Source of the DNA: Rhynchospora pubera
Lineage: Eukaryota > Streptophyta > Magnoliopsida > Poales > Cyperaceae
Assembly (NCBI GenBank): GCA_028095005.1
Contig: CM051463.1
Coordinates: 9,043,052-9,107,051 of the forward strand
DNA: 64,000 nucleotides
Direction: 5' to 3'
Part shown: positions 23,101 to 34,185 of the stretch, piece by piece
Position numbering within the stretch: position 1 is the first letter of the stretch
Layout: every line of letters begins with the position of its first letter
Notes under the pieces: generated by a model
Database searches by the model: none
Told to the model about the DNA's origin: nothing
The model's input: the letters and a program-made list of their open reading frames with translations, nothing else
Program-made: the position numbers and the translations under genes

Positions 23101-24310
23101 GATATATGTATTGATATTGATATTGATATTGATGTTGAACGTGCTCTTCTAAATTTTTAGACCAAGTGAGGATAAACATTTCTATGCATGCTTTCGTTGT
23201 TAAGTTGGTAGGGACTGTAATTAAGGTTCAACCATCCATAGAAGTAGAGAAATTAATGCCAACGCAAGTGAGATCGAGAGTACAAATGAGTGAACGCTAA
23301 AATAAAGTACTATTTCAATTTTATCATTTTTCATGCCTCATGTGTTTATAGTATAAATCATGCTTCAAGCATCTCATTTTTCAAATTATTACATTATTTT
23401 TAGTGTTTCTCGAAATCAACTAATTGATTATCGTTAATCAATGCATATTATGGCTTGAAAAAGTTTGGATCAGCTTGTATATAATCAACGATGCAGATTG
23501 AATGATGGCAAAATGGTTTCATATTTTTTTAGATAATAAGTATAAACTCTTGAATAATTAATACTTCTATGGTTAATTAATTAGTTGAACAGGTTGTTCA
23601 AGTCAACAAAAAAGCAGGATAAATAGGTGTCATAATCTAGTCCGTACAGGAAATAACAATATGGTAGGTTACAAGTTGTTTGCAAATTATCATGAGAGAC
23701 CTCACCATAAAATCGTGAATCCAGTGCACATGGGAACATCACGCATGAGTTTAAGGCCCTGATCAATTTTTTTTTTTAACATAGAATTTCATTTCACTTT
23801 ATTTTAATAGAAATTTATTTTTGTCAAAATGCATGACGCATGAACGGAAATTTGTGTTATAATTGGTTGGAATTTCCATGTTATTAGATCCAATGAAATT
23901 CTAATAAACCAATTCAAATGAAATGAAATTCCGCTTAAAAAACATTTTGATCGGAACCTAATTTATACTTGGTAGGTGATTATTCGAAATAAGCTTTCAC
24001 TACCCGAAATTTGCTGATTCATAAAGGTTAATAAAATTAAATTGTAACGGATATGATCCATTACAAAAGGTCGTGTTACAAATTTTTAATAACCGTTATA
24101 AAATTTACGGTTATTTAAAGACACCATTACAAAATATGTAACAGTTATTTTAAAAAAACATTATAGAATTAAATCTATTCTATAACGATTATTATAAAAA
24201 AAAAAAACCATTACAGATTCATATCTTCTATTCTTCATCTCAACTCACCATTTAAATAATTTTTTTTTCCGAAATAACACTCCTTTCACTTTTCCTATAA
24301 TAGCACTAGT
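23101..24310. other. Intergenic, no gene seen
   Basis: AT-rich. A loose inverted pair around 23,770-23,950 (AATTTCATTTCACTTTA / AAATGAAATGAAATTCC) hints at an eroded MITE. Confidence 0.45.
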
Positions 24311-24995
24311 CCTAATTCACGAGACTGTAATTGCTTCATCGGTTTTAAACCGAAATGCGAAAAAAAAAAATGGGTGCTACATGACAGAACAGAGGGGTTC
24401 ATTAAAGAGTCGAGTTGAACTGCACTAGTGACGGGTTTATAGCCATTAGTGATGTGAAGTTACCCGTCTCAACACATGTGACGGTATACAGCTAGTACAA
24501 TTGGTCTGAGTCAATGTATAGGAGAAGGTGTTTTTTTTTTTAAGATAAATTGAAAGTCTAAACCACCCAATTTATTTTTAAATTAAATGTTTATGAAATA
24601 TCTCCCAGTCAAGTTTTAAACCTACGACCTTTCACTTAGGCTCCGTTTGGATAGGTGTGGGAAGAAGGAAAGAAGTGAAGAAGTGGGAAGAAGTATTGGG
24701 AAGTGTGTAACTTTGTGAAGAGTTTGATTGTTTATAATTTTTTTTCTTCCCTTCTTCCTTCTTCCTCTTCTTCTTCTTGCATCCAAACGTAGCCTTAAGG
24801 TGTCAAGATGTATTGTTTTTGAGGATATATATATCAAATGGGGGACAATACTGGCCTACCGGGCGTGCTATGTGTATGGCAGTATGGGTGATTTGATTGA
24901 TATAAGAACGTCAATTCCATGGTGCCATCGTGGTGGACTGGCGGTGGTTTGACTTTCTAGTTTCTATTATCGGGTTACAGGTTCGGAAGTATCTG
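24311..24995 (+). pseudogene. Relic of S-domain receptor kinase exon 1 (EGF/PAN part)
   Basis: 24,311-24,530 and 24,834-24,995 align with the 3' half of exon 1 of the 59.6-kb gene. Matches include GGTTTTAAACCGAAATG, TGCTACATGACAGAACAGAG, GTTGAACTGCAC, GGGTTTATAGCCATTA, GATTTGATTGATATAAGAAC and TCTATTATCGGGTTACAGGT, ending at the equivalent exon/intron border (TCTG|GTATG). Reading frames are destroyed by an A-run expansion, small indels and an insertion carrying a MITE between the two halves. The PAN-domain cysteine codons are partly lost. Confidence 0.85.
24639..24794. mobile_element. Tourist-like MITE inside the kinase relic
   Basis: Termini GGCTCCGTTTGGAT / ATCCAAACGTAGCC with TTA duplicated on both sides (24,636-24,638 and 24,795-24,797). 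156 bp, with GAAGAAG-rich arms. Confidence 0.8.
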
Positions 24996-25033
24996 GTATG
25001 CATCATTATTCTCTTTTTCTCTTTGTCTAAAAC

Positions 25034-25200
25034 GGGCCGTTTGGATGGAAGTGGAAATTTGAAAAATTTGGAGAATTTTCAATTTTTAGACATAAATTTA
25101 TTATAAACAATTCAAACTCTTCACAAAGTTACACACTTCTCAATAAATTTATGCCTAGGAATATGAAATTTTCCAAATTCCTAAGCAATCCAAACGGCCC
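25034..25200. mobile_element. Tourist-like MITE just after the kinase relic
   Basis: Perfect ends GGGCCGTTTGGAT / ATCCAAACGGCCC with the family core TTTATTATAAACAATTCAAA. It sits in what was intron 1 of the relic. No clear TSD. Confidence 0.75.
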
Positions 25201-26565
25201 CAGAGACTTTTCTCTTGAAACTTGAGTGAAGAAAAAGAGTAATTAGGAAAGAAAGTGTAAGGAAAAAAAGAGGATTCACCTTGAAATTCGAGGATAATTA
25301 GATTGATCAAATTTTTATATATAATTTATTTTCATTACTCTTCATTAATCTAAATTTTCATTGTATTTTTTGAATTTAAGAGCAGATGAACTCTTGGACT
25401 GAGAGAGGACCTCTTCTGTCACCCACCTCACTCACCTCTTCTTAAGCATACCCTTAAAAACTATGAAAGTGTCGACTAACAGAATGTAATATCGAGTTTA
25501 GGACCAAATCAATGAAATATATATCGAGAGAGGATGCAATGTCATTCTCTTATTAGAGCAAAAATAGGGACCAAAAAAATATTGCTAAAATACTTAATCT
25601 AATATATATTATATCTGTTGGTTTCAATTTGAGAAAATATTGCAGAAATTGATATATTAAGTAATTTCAATGGATTTCAAAATACGAAATCAAGTGGCCT
25701 ATAAACGACTATCACTTCAACATATTGGAATAAACAATATTAAGTAGAGTAGTTATATGAACTTAAAAACATAATGCATCGCTTTCGTTTGTGCTTTATT
25801 ATTTCTCATGAAGACTGTCGTAGAGTAGAATTTGGCAAACCGGAAAACCGAACTTGAATATATATAATCGCATTTTCTTTCACTTCGGAGTTGAATTTTT
25901 GGTATCTTATTTTACGAATTAATATCCCATAATCATCTTTTACTTCATGCTTTGACGGGTGCTTCATGTGCATTTGAAAGCCATCATTCAATTCGTTTTA
26001 TTTGAGCAGTACAAGCTTTTAAAATGGATTTTTTTTTGGGTATGACGGTCCGGAATTGATTTAACAGTGCGACGTTATTTCGGTGAAAAAATGGCAACAA
26101 AACGGTGTGTATATGCGAACATCTGTGTCAAACTCATATGTATTTTTGTGTACAGTACTACATTTGTATTGACGATTGGTACACAATATTGTACTTAGAG
26201 AGGTAGTGGTATAAGATATTGAATATCTCTAAGCATTTTATTCAAGATATGTACCAAATACACTATATTCTCGATACACAAATATGTTTTTTGATATTGT
26301 ACATGTTTAATTGACGAAAAAACGTAAATGACGCGTTATGTTATATTATCGTTTGTTTTTCCTATGAGTTTCGTGTAGTTTTTTACAAAATGTCGCTATT
26401 TCCGAAAAATGACTTTTTAAAAAGCTTGGAGCAGTCAGGACTCAAAAGAAGAAAAAAAAAAAACAAAAGAAAATTAAGTGTTGTCTCTATTCATGATAAA
26501 TTGGTAATGGCAAAAGATTCCTCCAGCAGGAGCTAAGTAAATAAGAAAAAATAGAATGTAATCCA
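25201..26565. other. Intergenic, no gene seen
   Basis: AT-rich, no supported ORF or repeat. Confidence 0.5.
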
Positions 26566-26567
26566 CT

Positions 26568-27264
26568 ACAATCTTCTCAAATTTAATATAACCCCTAGGA
26601 TCTTCAAAATCTGATATTACTTCCTGCAATCATGTTTATTAAAAATATAACCCCTTTTTATTAATTTTAATTAATTTTTAATTAGAAAAATATTACAGAA
26701 AATTATGACCAAAGTATGTCTCTTTCCAATAGAAGTTTCACCTTCCTCTCTGACATTTTTTTTTTCTTTTCCTCTAGAGGCAACTAAGTAACCGAAAGGA
26801 TAATTACAATATGCAGTTTTGTCATATCGATTATTGCTGAACAAAGTAAACATATAAAATAGACAAAATAAATATTTAAATGATCAGTTGAATATATTCA
26901 ATAAAAATCAATTGAATATGTATATAAAAATTTGAACAACAATACAAAAAATAAAATCTAACTCTTAATTGAATAAAGTGAACACTTAGATAAATAAACT
27001 GTACATTTAGGGTGTGTTTGGATGCACAAGAATAAGGATCCGGATAAGAATAAGCCTCAAATTCTTTATTCTTGTGCAACCCAAACAACACAAGAATAAG
27101 GAATTTGGGCTTATCCGGCCCCTTATTCTTATACTAACAAAACTATGGAATTTGGATAAGAATAAGAAATTCTAGAATCTCGTGCCAATCCTTATTCTTA
27201 TGCTTATCCGGCCTCTTTCCAAACACACCCTAATAAATAAAGTGAACAAATACAAACACGATGG
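26568..27264. mobile_element. Left part of a long-TIR element split by the giant LTR insertion
   Basis: The left end ATATAACCCCTAGGATCTTC ... AAAATATAACCCC is mirrored beyond the big insertion at about 46,320-46,410 (GGGGTTATATCCAATTTT, GGGGATTATATCC). The internal segment at 26,880-26,940 resembles 12,400-12,460 of the 11-13.7 kb element. It contains a Tourist-like MITE at about 27,010-27,230 (GGGTGTGTTTGGAT ... CCAAACACACCC). Confidence 0.5.
27009..27232. mobile_element. MITE with GGGTGTGTTTGG termini
   Basis: Ends GGGTGTGTTTGG / CCAAACACACCC are perfect inverses. The interior is made of repeated AAGAATAAGGA and TTATCCGGCC motifs. About 220 bp. Confidence 0.75.
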
Positions 27265-30200
27265 TGTTGCGGCTTTTTCGTCACTATTCTCCTCGAAGGA
27301 ATTTCTCGAAGAACAATGGGAACATAGCCTCAGATTCACCTCCCTTAAGGTTTCGATCTCCATAGCGGGTACCTCTCAACACAAGAGAGCCCTATAAAGA
27401 GTCGCTACTTAAAGAAGTTTCTTGATTTAGCGGGTCCTTTCTTTCCAACAGGCGCAAGCCCCTATTGTTAATTACCTCGTAGTTGCCTACGAGAACCTCT
27501 GATTAAGGGACGTAAAGGGTATTAATGTAATGGGCTAAGAAAATGGATTTATGGAGTGCTATTACTTGTCTTAAAGAGACCTTAATTGATGGTACCAAAC
27601 CTAGTTGACGGGACCCAATTAAGGATCGCCAAACTTCTAAAGATTTTTGGCTTAAGGGCTGGTTTTCGTCTAAAAAGAGGAACTCTTGATATGGAGTCGT
27701 TTGGGGGCCACTTGATAATTTAAGTCATCTGAGGTTGATCTCAACCCCAGCGAGGGACTTTTCCTCAAACGAAAAGGTTTTGGTTTGGACTTTGGGTTTC
27801 GTATTTTAACTTTTAATTTTCTGAGATTTCATTTTGGATATTGATAATTTTTATTCACTTTGACCTTTTGTGCTTTTGACTTTTAGAAACTTCTTTTTAG
27901 ATTTTTAGACTGATTTTGAAAGTATTTTTGATACTTGAAAATATCTTTCTTGAAGTTACTTTGATATCGAAAGTATTTATCTTTTGATTTCATTTAAAAG
28001 ACACTTAATGGGTTGGTTTATTTAGACTTTTGTTATTTGTGAAAATATATTCATATTTGAAAATATTCGATTTCGAAGATATTATATTTGGAGTATTTAT
28101 TTCGAAGATACTTTATTTCAAATTTAGAATTTGATAAATGAGTTTATTATTTTTTTTTTTAAAGATTTATAAAATCCATTTTTAAAGCGAAAATACTTCA
28201 AAAATACAAAAGGTCACTACTTTGATATCTTTTCATATCAAAGTATCAGTGAATTTGGTTTATTTTGATTTTTAGGAAGTTTATGGATATTTTATTTATA
28301 TTTTTCTGAGCTTCTTACTATTTTAAATTGATTTTTAAATTTTCTGTCCATTTGGAATTTTTCTATTGGTCCACGTCAGCTGGACATTATTGGGGCTCTT
28401 GTTGGGGATCCTTTATCCAATCCCGACATGACTCTGCATGGCAGGTCACTGACAGCCTTATGACCCGCTAGACTGCTTTTCGTCACAGAAGATCGAAGAG
28501 GCCTAGGCGCTAGACTTCAAAAGAAGGAGGCGGATTTTATTTCCTTCACTAATGGTTCCGACGAAAACGGGTTTACGCCCATTAACACCTCCGATCATCG
28601 CTGCCTTTGAAACGGAGCTCGTCGGCATCGCGGATTGAAGAGGAAGGTGATAGTTACCTTGGTTTCGAATGCGTCGGTTTCGTTTGATAAGGGAACCAAT
28701 GACTGGTACAACGGTACAAGCTTGGTACCGAATTGGGTTCATGGGACTTATATAATGCTGAAGATATATAAGGCATAGTACAAATGAGAAGTTATACTAT
28801 TCAATTTAACTTTTATATGTCCAATTTGATCAACGGCACCTGATTCATCTCACTACATTTGACACTTTATAAAGCAACATAGCGTTTAAAGCATTTAGGC
28901 TCAATTATTTCATTGGGATCACACTTACACTCTCTTCTTTTGGTTTTAACCATAGCTAAGATACGTGAACTTCAACGAGTCAAATTTCATCGGTTACCAA
29001 ATGTGCATCGCCATACTGATATCAGATATTTAGGTCCTCAGCCTTTAACAAAGTTAAGTGTTCATCAAATACCACTTTATTCTTACTGCACTTCTGAAAA
29101 TTCATCAACCGTTTCAACAAACCAAGGGAGGATCAAACGTTGGTCAACATAGCAGACATGAGGAGGAAAGAGATAAATAGATGCACATCACAACCACTTA
29201 ACTTCTATCATTAAGTGAAACTACAGTTTTAAAGTTTGGTAAACTTAAATACACACTTTGTAAAGAAGTCTTTTACTGTATCTGGTGTCCCACTTAACAG
29301 GTCGAATGTCACCAACTCGGCACTATAACATACTGTTGATGTCAACTCTTGCATGGGGTGTTTAAGTATAATTGCTACATTCTAGGGACAGTCCTGAAAA
29401 GCAAGGTTAAAGCACTTTTGCATAACTACCCCTGGACTCTAACTATCTCTACAAAACTACGATTTAGCAATTTACTTCAGGAATCCAAATCAAGTCCTGT
29501 TCAACTATAACACAAAGAAGAAATTATCATCAAACTTGCATAAGAAGGCCTGAACTGACATCAAATTTGGTTCTAATGCACTTGCATCTATCAAATGATC
29601 TTAAAAGTCCTGGAAAGGAAATAGCTCAGAAAATCGACATGCTTTAAAGGAACCTAGCGTAAGGCATATTCTTTAACAAAGGAAAACTTACCAGACAAGA
29701 ATTTCAAAGGAAGTACAAAGAGGGTCAGGTTACTGTACTGACAGACTAATGGTATTCTCATGCAGGGATACTCTCCAGGAACTCAATTTCACTCTTCTTG
29801 ACGGATTGAGATGGGAATTGAAGTTCTAAAATTCTGGAACGAATTGGGCAGCATCTCCCCTAGATCCCCTCCATTTTTGAATGTTCAAACAGCTCAACTG
29901 AGACAATTGCTCAATCAAGCATGCCTGAACTCGGTTCACCATGGGAGCAGAGCTCCCTAGCAAACCATGGAGGGGATCCAGCGTAGGAGCATAGCTCCAT
30001 GCCAAACCTAACATCCACCATGGGAGCAGAGCTCCCTAGCAGACAAGGAACAAATCGTAACCTTCAATTTGAAGAATTCACGTTGAATTGGGTAAATTAC
30101 AAGCACCTTAAGACCTGACATCTCTCACTACAGTTCCAATTTCAAGAAAGGAAGTACAATAAGAAAAGAGCAGATTATCACTTTTGAAATTGTCGATCCA

Positions 30201-31605
30201 CCATGGAAGCATAGCTTCCCAGCAGACCTTTAGCTACAAACTCTAATAACCATGAATTCTTGCAGTAAAAGGAGAAGGACACAACTTCTCATCTCGAGAT
30301 TAGAGATCCACCATGGGAGCATAGCTCCCTAGCAGACCTCATCTTTCAATCTGAGGAGAAGAGACGCTTCTAAACACTCAAAACCTATCAATCAGATCGC
30401 CAATCACATTCAAAGCATTAATTAATCTCACATTTCAAATCAACCAGCAAGAATTTCAAAAGAAAGAAATCGCAAAGTAACTGATCCAAATTTCAACCTT
30501 TTTATCAAAACTGCAACAAATCACACAAATTCCGAGCGCAAATCTCTTCAAGATTGCTTCTTTGCTCTGTGTAAACACCTACCTTTCTTACAAATTTGCT
30601 TCGTTTCTTGAAAACCTTCTTCTTCTTTTGCCTACCAACTGTTTGTGCTAATGCCTATCTTCCTCTTCTAACCTAAACTACTCTTGTGTGGATTTCTTGT
30701 GTGGAATCGAATCTCTTCTTCACTGCCACTCTTGCTCCTTTTTGTTTTTTTCTCCTCTTTATATAGGCGAAGCTCTTGCTCCATTTTCCATCTAGGTGCC
30801 ATGAACCGCGTTGGAGCCCGGCAGTTACATCATCTCCGTCTCCAACAAATTCTGTTGAGTTCATTCACCCTTCTTTCTTTGTCTGTTTTGAGCTGCACAT
30901 GGCACACGAGGAAACAACTCACTGCTCACCGGACCCGTCGACTCCCTTTGCCTTTATTTCATGTGTTCCAAGTGCATCTATCTCCCACTCGCGAAGGGGT
31001 CGCATTTGAGCCACCAGCGACACTTCTGTTCTTCTCTTTACGTGCACATGGTGTTTCATGTGCCGTGCGTACTCCTTGAGGGTGTAAGAAACGGGAATAC
31101 ATGAAACAGGTGCAGCCATCTTCGCTGCTTGTACAGAGGGAGAGTTTCAAACCGTAGCAGACCCCTCTCCAACTCTCTTTGTATTGATCTTCTCCATTAC
31201 CAAACTAATGGATTTGTCCATTTATTGCATTTATTACTTTTTTCATGGGCTGCTGAAATTAAACAATTTGTTCGGGACACTTCCCAATTGAATTTTCGCA
31301 TGAAACTTTATGTGTAGTCTCTCACAAATGTGTAGACTCTAATGGTGCCAAGAGTTTTCCGAAAATACCCCTTTAGGTATTTTATTTATTTTCTCTAAAT
31401 TTAGAGACTTCTTTGCATAAAATGGCTGCTCTGTAGCTCCTTTGACCATTTTAAAAGCACCATAATTTTTTCACCCTTCTCTTGATTTTTGGGTAATTTT
31501 TCATAATTTTTGGGCTCCATTTGATATTTTTCATGAATTTTTTTAAGCTCCTTGAAATCATCCAATTTAATTCATGAATTTGGCACCATATTTTAGGGTC
31601 AAACA
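27265..31605 (-). repeat. LTR (3' LTR of the minus-strand element)
   Basis: 4,341 bp, TGTT...AACA ends. Reading it against the other LTR I saw only two substitutions (28,024 A versus T; 30,482 T versus C) and one base of length difference in a T run near 28,150. The short ORFs inside it are identical in both LTRs and show no domain. Confidence 0.95.
29943..30329. repeat. Five dispersed hairpin repeats in the left LTR
   Basis: A ~31-bp unit (CCACCATGGGAGC, three-base loop, GCTCCCTAGCAGAC) occurs with hairpins at 29,943-29,957, 29,986-29,998, 30,022-30,036, 30,205-30,219 and 30,315-30,329. Stems are GGGAGC/GCTCCC in three copies, GGAGC/GCTCC in the second and GGAAGC/GCTTCC in the fourth; the last has matched changes on both sides. 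Loops are AGA or ATA. The same set lies in the other LTR at +14,260. Confidence 0.8.
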
Positions 31606-31620
31606 AATGCCCCCCACCAG
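31606..31620 (-). other. Candidate polypurine tract
   Basis: The minus strand reads CTGGTGGGGGGCATT directly before the left LTR's TG end. The G6 run fits a plus-strand primer position at the 3' end of a minus-oriented element. Confidence 0.5.
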
Positions 31621-32763
31621 AGTAGGTTGTGAGGATCCTGGACAGAACAGCGTACTCTGGTGGCCCCTTACTCATTGACCCCTTTTCTTGTAGTCAAATT
31701 GGTTGCATGGTGGTTTTGTCGTGTTTTCGCTTGAACTTGAGTTTGGTTGGGTTGAGCTACACTCGCCTTCATTTTGGGGCCTTGTGTCTTTTATTTACCG
31801 GTGGGACTATGAGGTCTTGTATTTCTCGATTTGGCAGAGGCCCATGAGAGGAGCATCGTGGCACAGGATCAGGCTGTGGCTCATGGTGCTACTGCAGCAT
31901 AGCAGGTTTACTCTCTTTCATCTCTTCTCTTTGATCACCACGTCACGGATCTTGGCACTTGTTGTGTGGCATGGATGCGCTTGTGACTGCACTTATTGCA
32001 TTTGTTGAACTTTGAACTTTAATTGTTGCATTTGACTTGCTGATGCTTTGTGATGCTTGGATGCTTGATTACTCGTGATGCTTGCATGTTTGGTTATTGG
32101 TGAACTTGGATACTTGATTTGTGGGCGCGTTGTGCTTCTTTGCCTTGTGATATTTGGTTGACCTTATGCTTGACTGAGTTCTCGCATTCAAGACTTCTCC
32201 ACGTACTTGCTTGCAAAGCAACAAGTAGCCTTGCTCTTATCTTACTTCTTTTCTCTTGACAACAGCCTAATTGAGCTCTTGCGCTCAAGGTTCTCTTTCT
32301 CATCCTTCTTTTGTGATATGACGGGTATTTCGTCATTCTTGCGCCTGATTAGGTTTTTGCGCCCAAGGCTTCTTCTTGCTTAACTTGCGGGGTTCGAATA
32401 ATCTTACTCTTACCGCCGTTTCTTTCAAGAGATATGGGAATTTGGCCCATACTCACTTTTCCTCTTTCTTCTTTTAGGATCTCGAACACACATAGATCCA
32501 TTCCACAATTTAGGTCGGGGTATTTGGTCCGCTCCTGTATTTCCTTTTGCTTGAATCTACATGGGCCTCGACCCGGTTGGTTTCCTTCTAACGTCAGCCT
32601 TGAACGTTTCCACTTCTCCTACGCCTTCTTGACTTCATACCGTTTCTTTCAGGCATCGGTTTGAACGGTTTACTTCCACTTCTTACCATCACAACCTTAA
32701 CTTTCTTCACATGTTCACACGTTCACCATTAACTCCAAGTTACAACCTTTCTCTTTCCATGCC
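31621..32763. other. Non-coding internal region of the element with hairpin motifs
   Basis: No supported ORF. A motif family occurs at about 32,172-32,200, 32,268-32,296 and 32,344-32,372: TTGAGC, a TCTTGC loop, GCTCAAGG, with diverged variants. A GATGCTTG-rich stretch lies at 32,038-32,120. Confidence 0.5.
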
Positions 32764-32770
32764 TATATAA
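32764..32770 (+). promoter_or_regulatory. TATA box of the antisense gene
   Basis: TATATAA lies 85 bp before the ATG at 32,855, with a CT-rich stretch (CTTTGCTCTTCTCTTTTCTT) just after it, typical of a plant transcription start and leader. This suggests the antisense gene has its own promoter. Confidence 0.55.
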
Positions 32771-32854
32771 GCACGCCTTTGCTCTTCTCTTTTCTTCATC
32801 CAAATTTACCGTAGTATTTCATTTTTCTCCATATTTTTCAAACTTCTTATCGCC

Positions 32855-34185
32855 ATGTCTTCTCTTCCTTCATCCAAACGTGCCAGGGGAGATTCTAGTT
32901 CTTCTGTCTTGCGTCTGGATTCCACCTTTCCAGACTGGTCTCTTACTCCCGATAACCGCTATCTTTTCCGCGATGAGACCGCTTTTCTTTCTTACTACAA
33001 CGACATGGGCAATGAAGAGCGGTCTGTGGCTGATTGCTACTTCTTTCGTCCTATGAGGAGGATTCCAGTTGAGCAAGTGAATCTCATTAGGGGTTGGCTT
33101 GACTCATGGAGTTTGAGCGGTTTAGCTGACTGTGACCAGCCTTACCATCCTAGGATCTCCCGCCTCTTTTATGCCAATCTTAGGATCTCTTTCAACCATT
33201 TCGGCACTCCTCCGGCTTCTTCTTATTTGTTTGGCCGCTTCTTCCATATCACGGCCGGGGATCTGGCCAATTACTTACATACTGCCAATACTACCAATGG
33301 TTCTACTATTTATGCCTTTCAAAGGTGGCCTCAAGGTTTTGGCAGTTATCAGGAATGTCGCCAATGGTTCAGGGCGACGGCTCCTGATGTAGAGAGAGTA
33401 TCTACTTTTCACCTTCCCGCTCTTCATAGGTACTTTTTTCTTTCTTCTTTCTTTTGCTTCATATCTCTACTTCTTTATTTTTGTGTCACATCACCTTCTT
33501 CGTTTTTCTTTACATCTCATTCATCGTGACTTTCAGATTCCTTTTTCTGGTAGTCAATGACGTCATCTTTCCACAAGGAGTCATGACACATCTTGCCAAG
33601 CCTGGGAGTCTCTTCTACCTCCGCAACCTGATTCAGAAGCAATGGCCTATCAACTTAGCCCACATGATTCTCTTCCACATGCACCAGGTGGCAATTTCTG
33701 ATCGAGAGCCACTTCCTTACGGTCATCTTATTGAGGCTCTTATGCTTAGGGCTCGTATTCGTGTGCCTGACATGTTGTGGGGCAATCGTGTTTCTGATGC
33801 TGATGTAGCACATCCTTTCAACCTCCTCCTTTCTTTGCCTCTTATAGGATGGGTTGAGTCTTCAATGGGTATGCTGGTCCCTGATCCCAACCAACCTGTG
33901 AATGATTACATTTTGCTCCCTAATGCGGCTCCCAATCAGTATGGTCCCATGGAAGTTGGTTCCCCCCCGGATGATAATTCTGCGATGATAGCTCTTGATG
34001 ATCCTGCTCCTGTCTCAATCCGAACTTTCATTGACCAACGCTTTAGGGAATTGAATGCCCGCTTAGAAGCTTTGGAAGGAATGCTTCAGGTCATATTAGC
34101 GACTCTTAACGACATGGCCGGTGATGAAAATGCGGCTGTGGCTGGAGCTACGGCTGGTGATGGAGTTGTGGCTGCCCCAGAATGA
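32855..34185 (+). CDS. Antisense accessory protein of the retrotransposon, 407 aa, spliced
   Basis: Exons are 32,855-33,429 and 33,537-34,185; the 107-bp T-rich intron has GT-AG ends and joins in frame (phase 2), giving 1,224 nt. It starts MSSLPSSKRARGDSSSS (possible nuclear signal). The middle (RLFYANLRISF, SYLFGRFFHITAGDLANYL, LPLIGWVESSMG) resembles the 'putative plant transposon protein' / plant-mobile-domain-like ORFs that occur in Athila/Tat elements. A coiled-coil-like stretch (RELNARLEALEGMLQVIL) lies near the C-terminus. It lies opposite in direction to Gag and downstream of it in the sense transcript. Function unknown; the family link is from motif memory only. Confidence 0.75.

Noticed and set aside
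28503..28742. 79-codon minus-strand ORF just after the TATA candidate (also at 42,763-43,002)
   Set aside because: It starts 5 bp from the TATA box, so the transcript would begin inside it; no recognisable domain.
29943..30329. CRISPR-like spacing of ~31-bp repeats in the LTR
   Set aside because: Plant nuclear DNA, irregular spacing, five copies, no cas genes; it is a dispersed LTR repeat.
30684..31079. 131-codon ORF in the LTR, repeated identically in the other LTR
   Set aside because: Identity follows from LTR duplication, not from selection; overlapping ORFs occur on both strands and no domain is visible.
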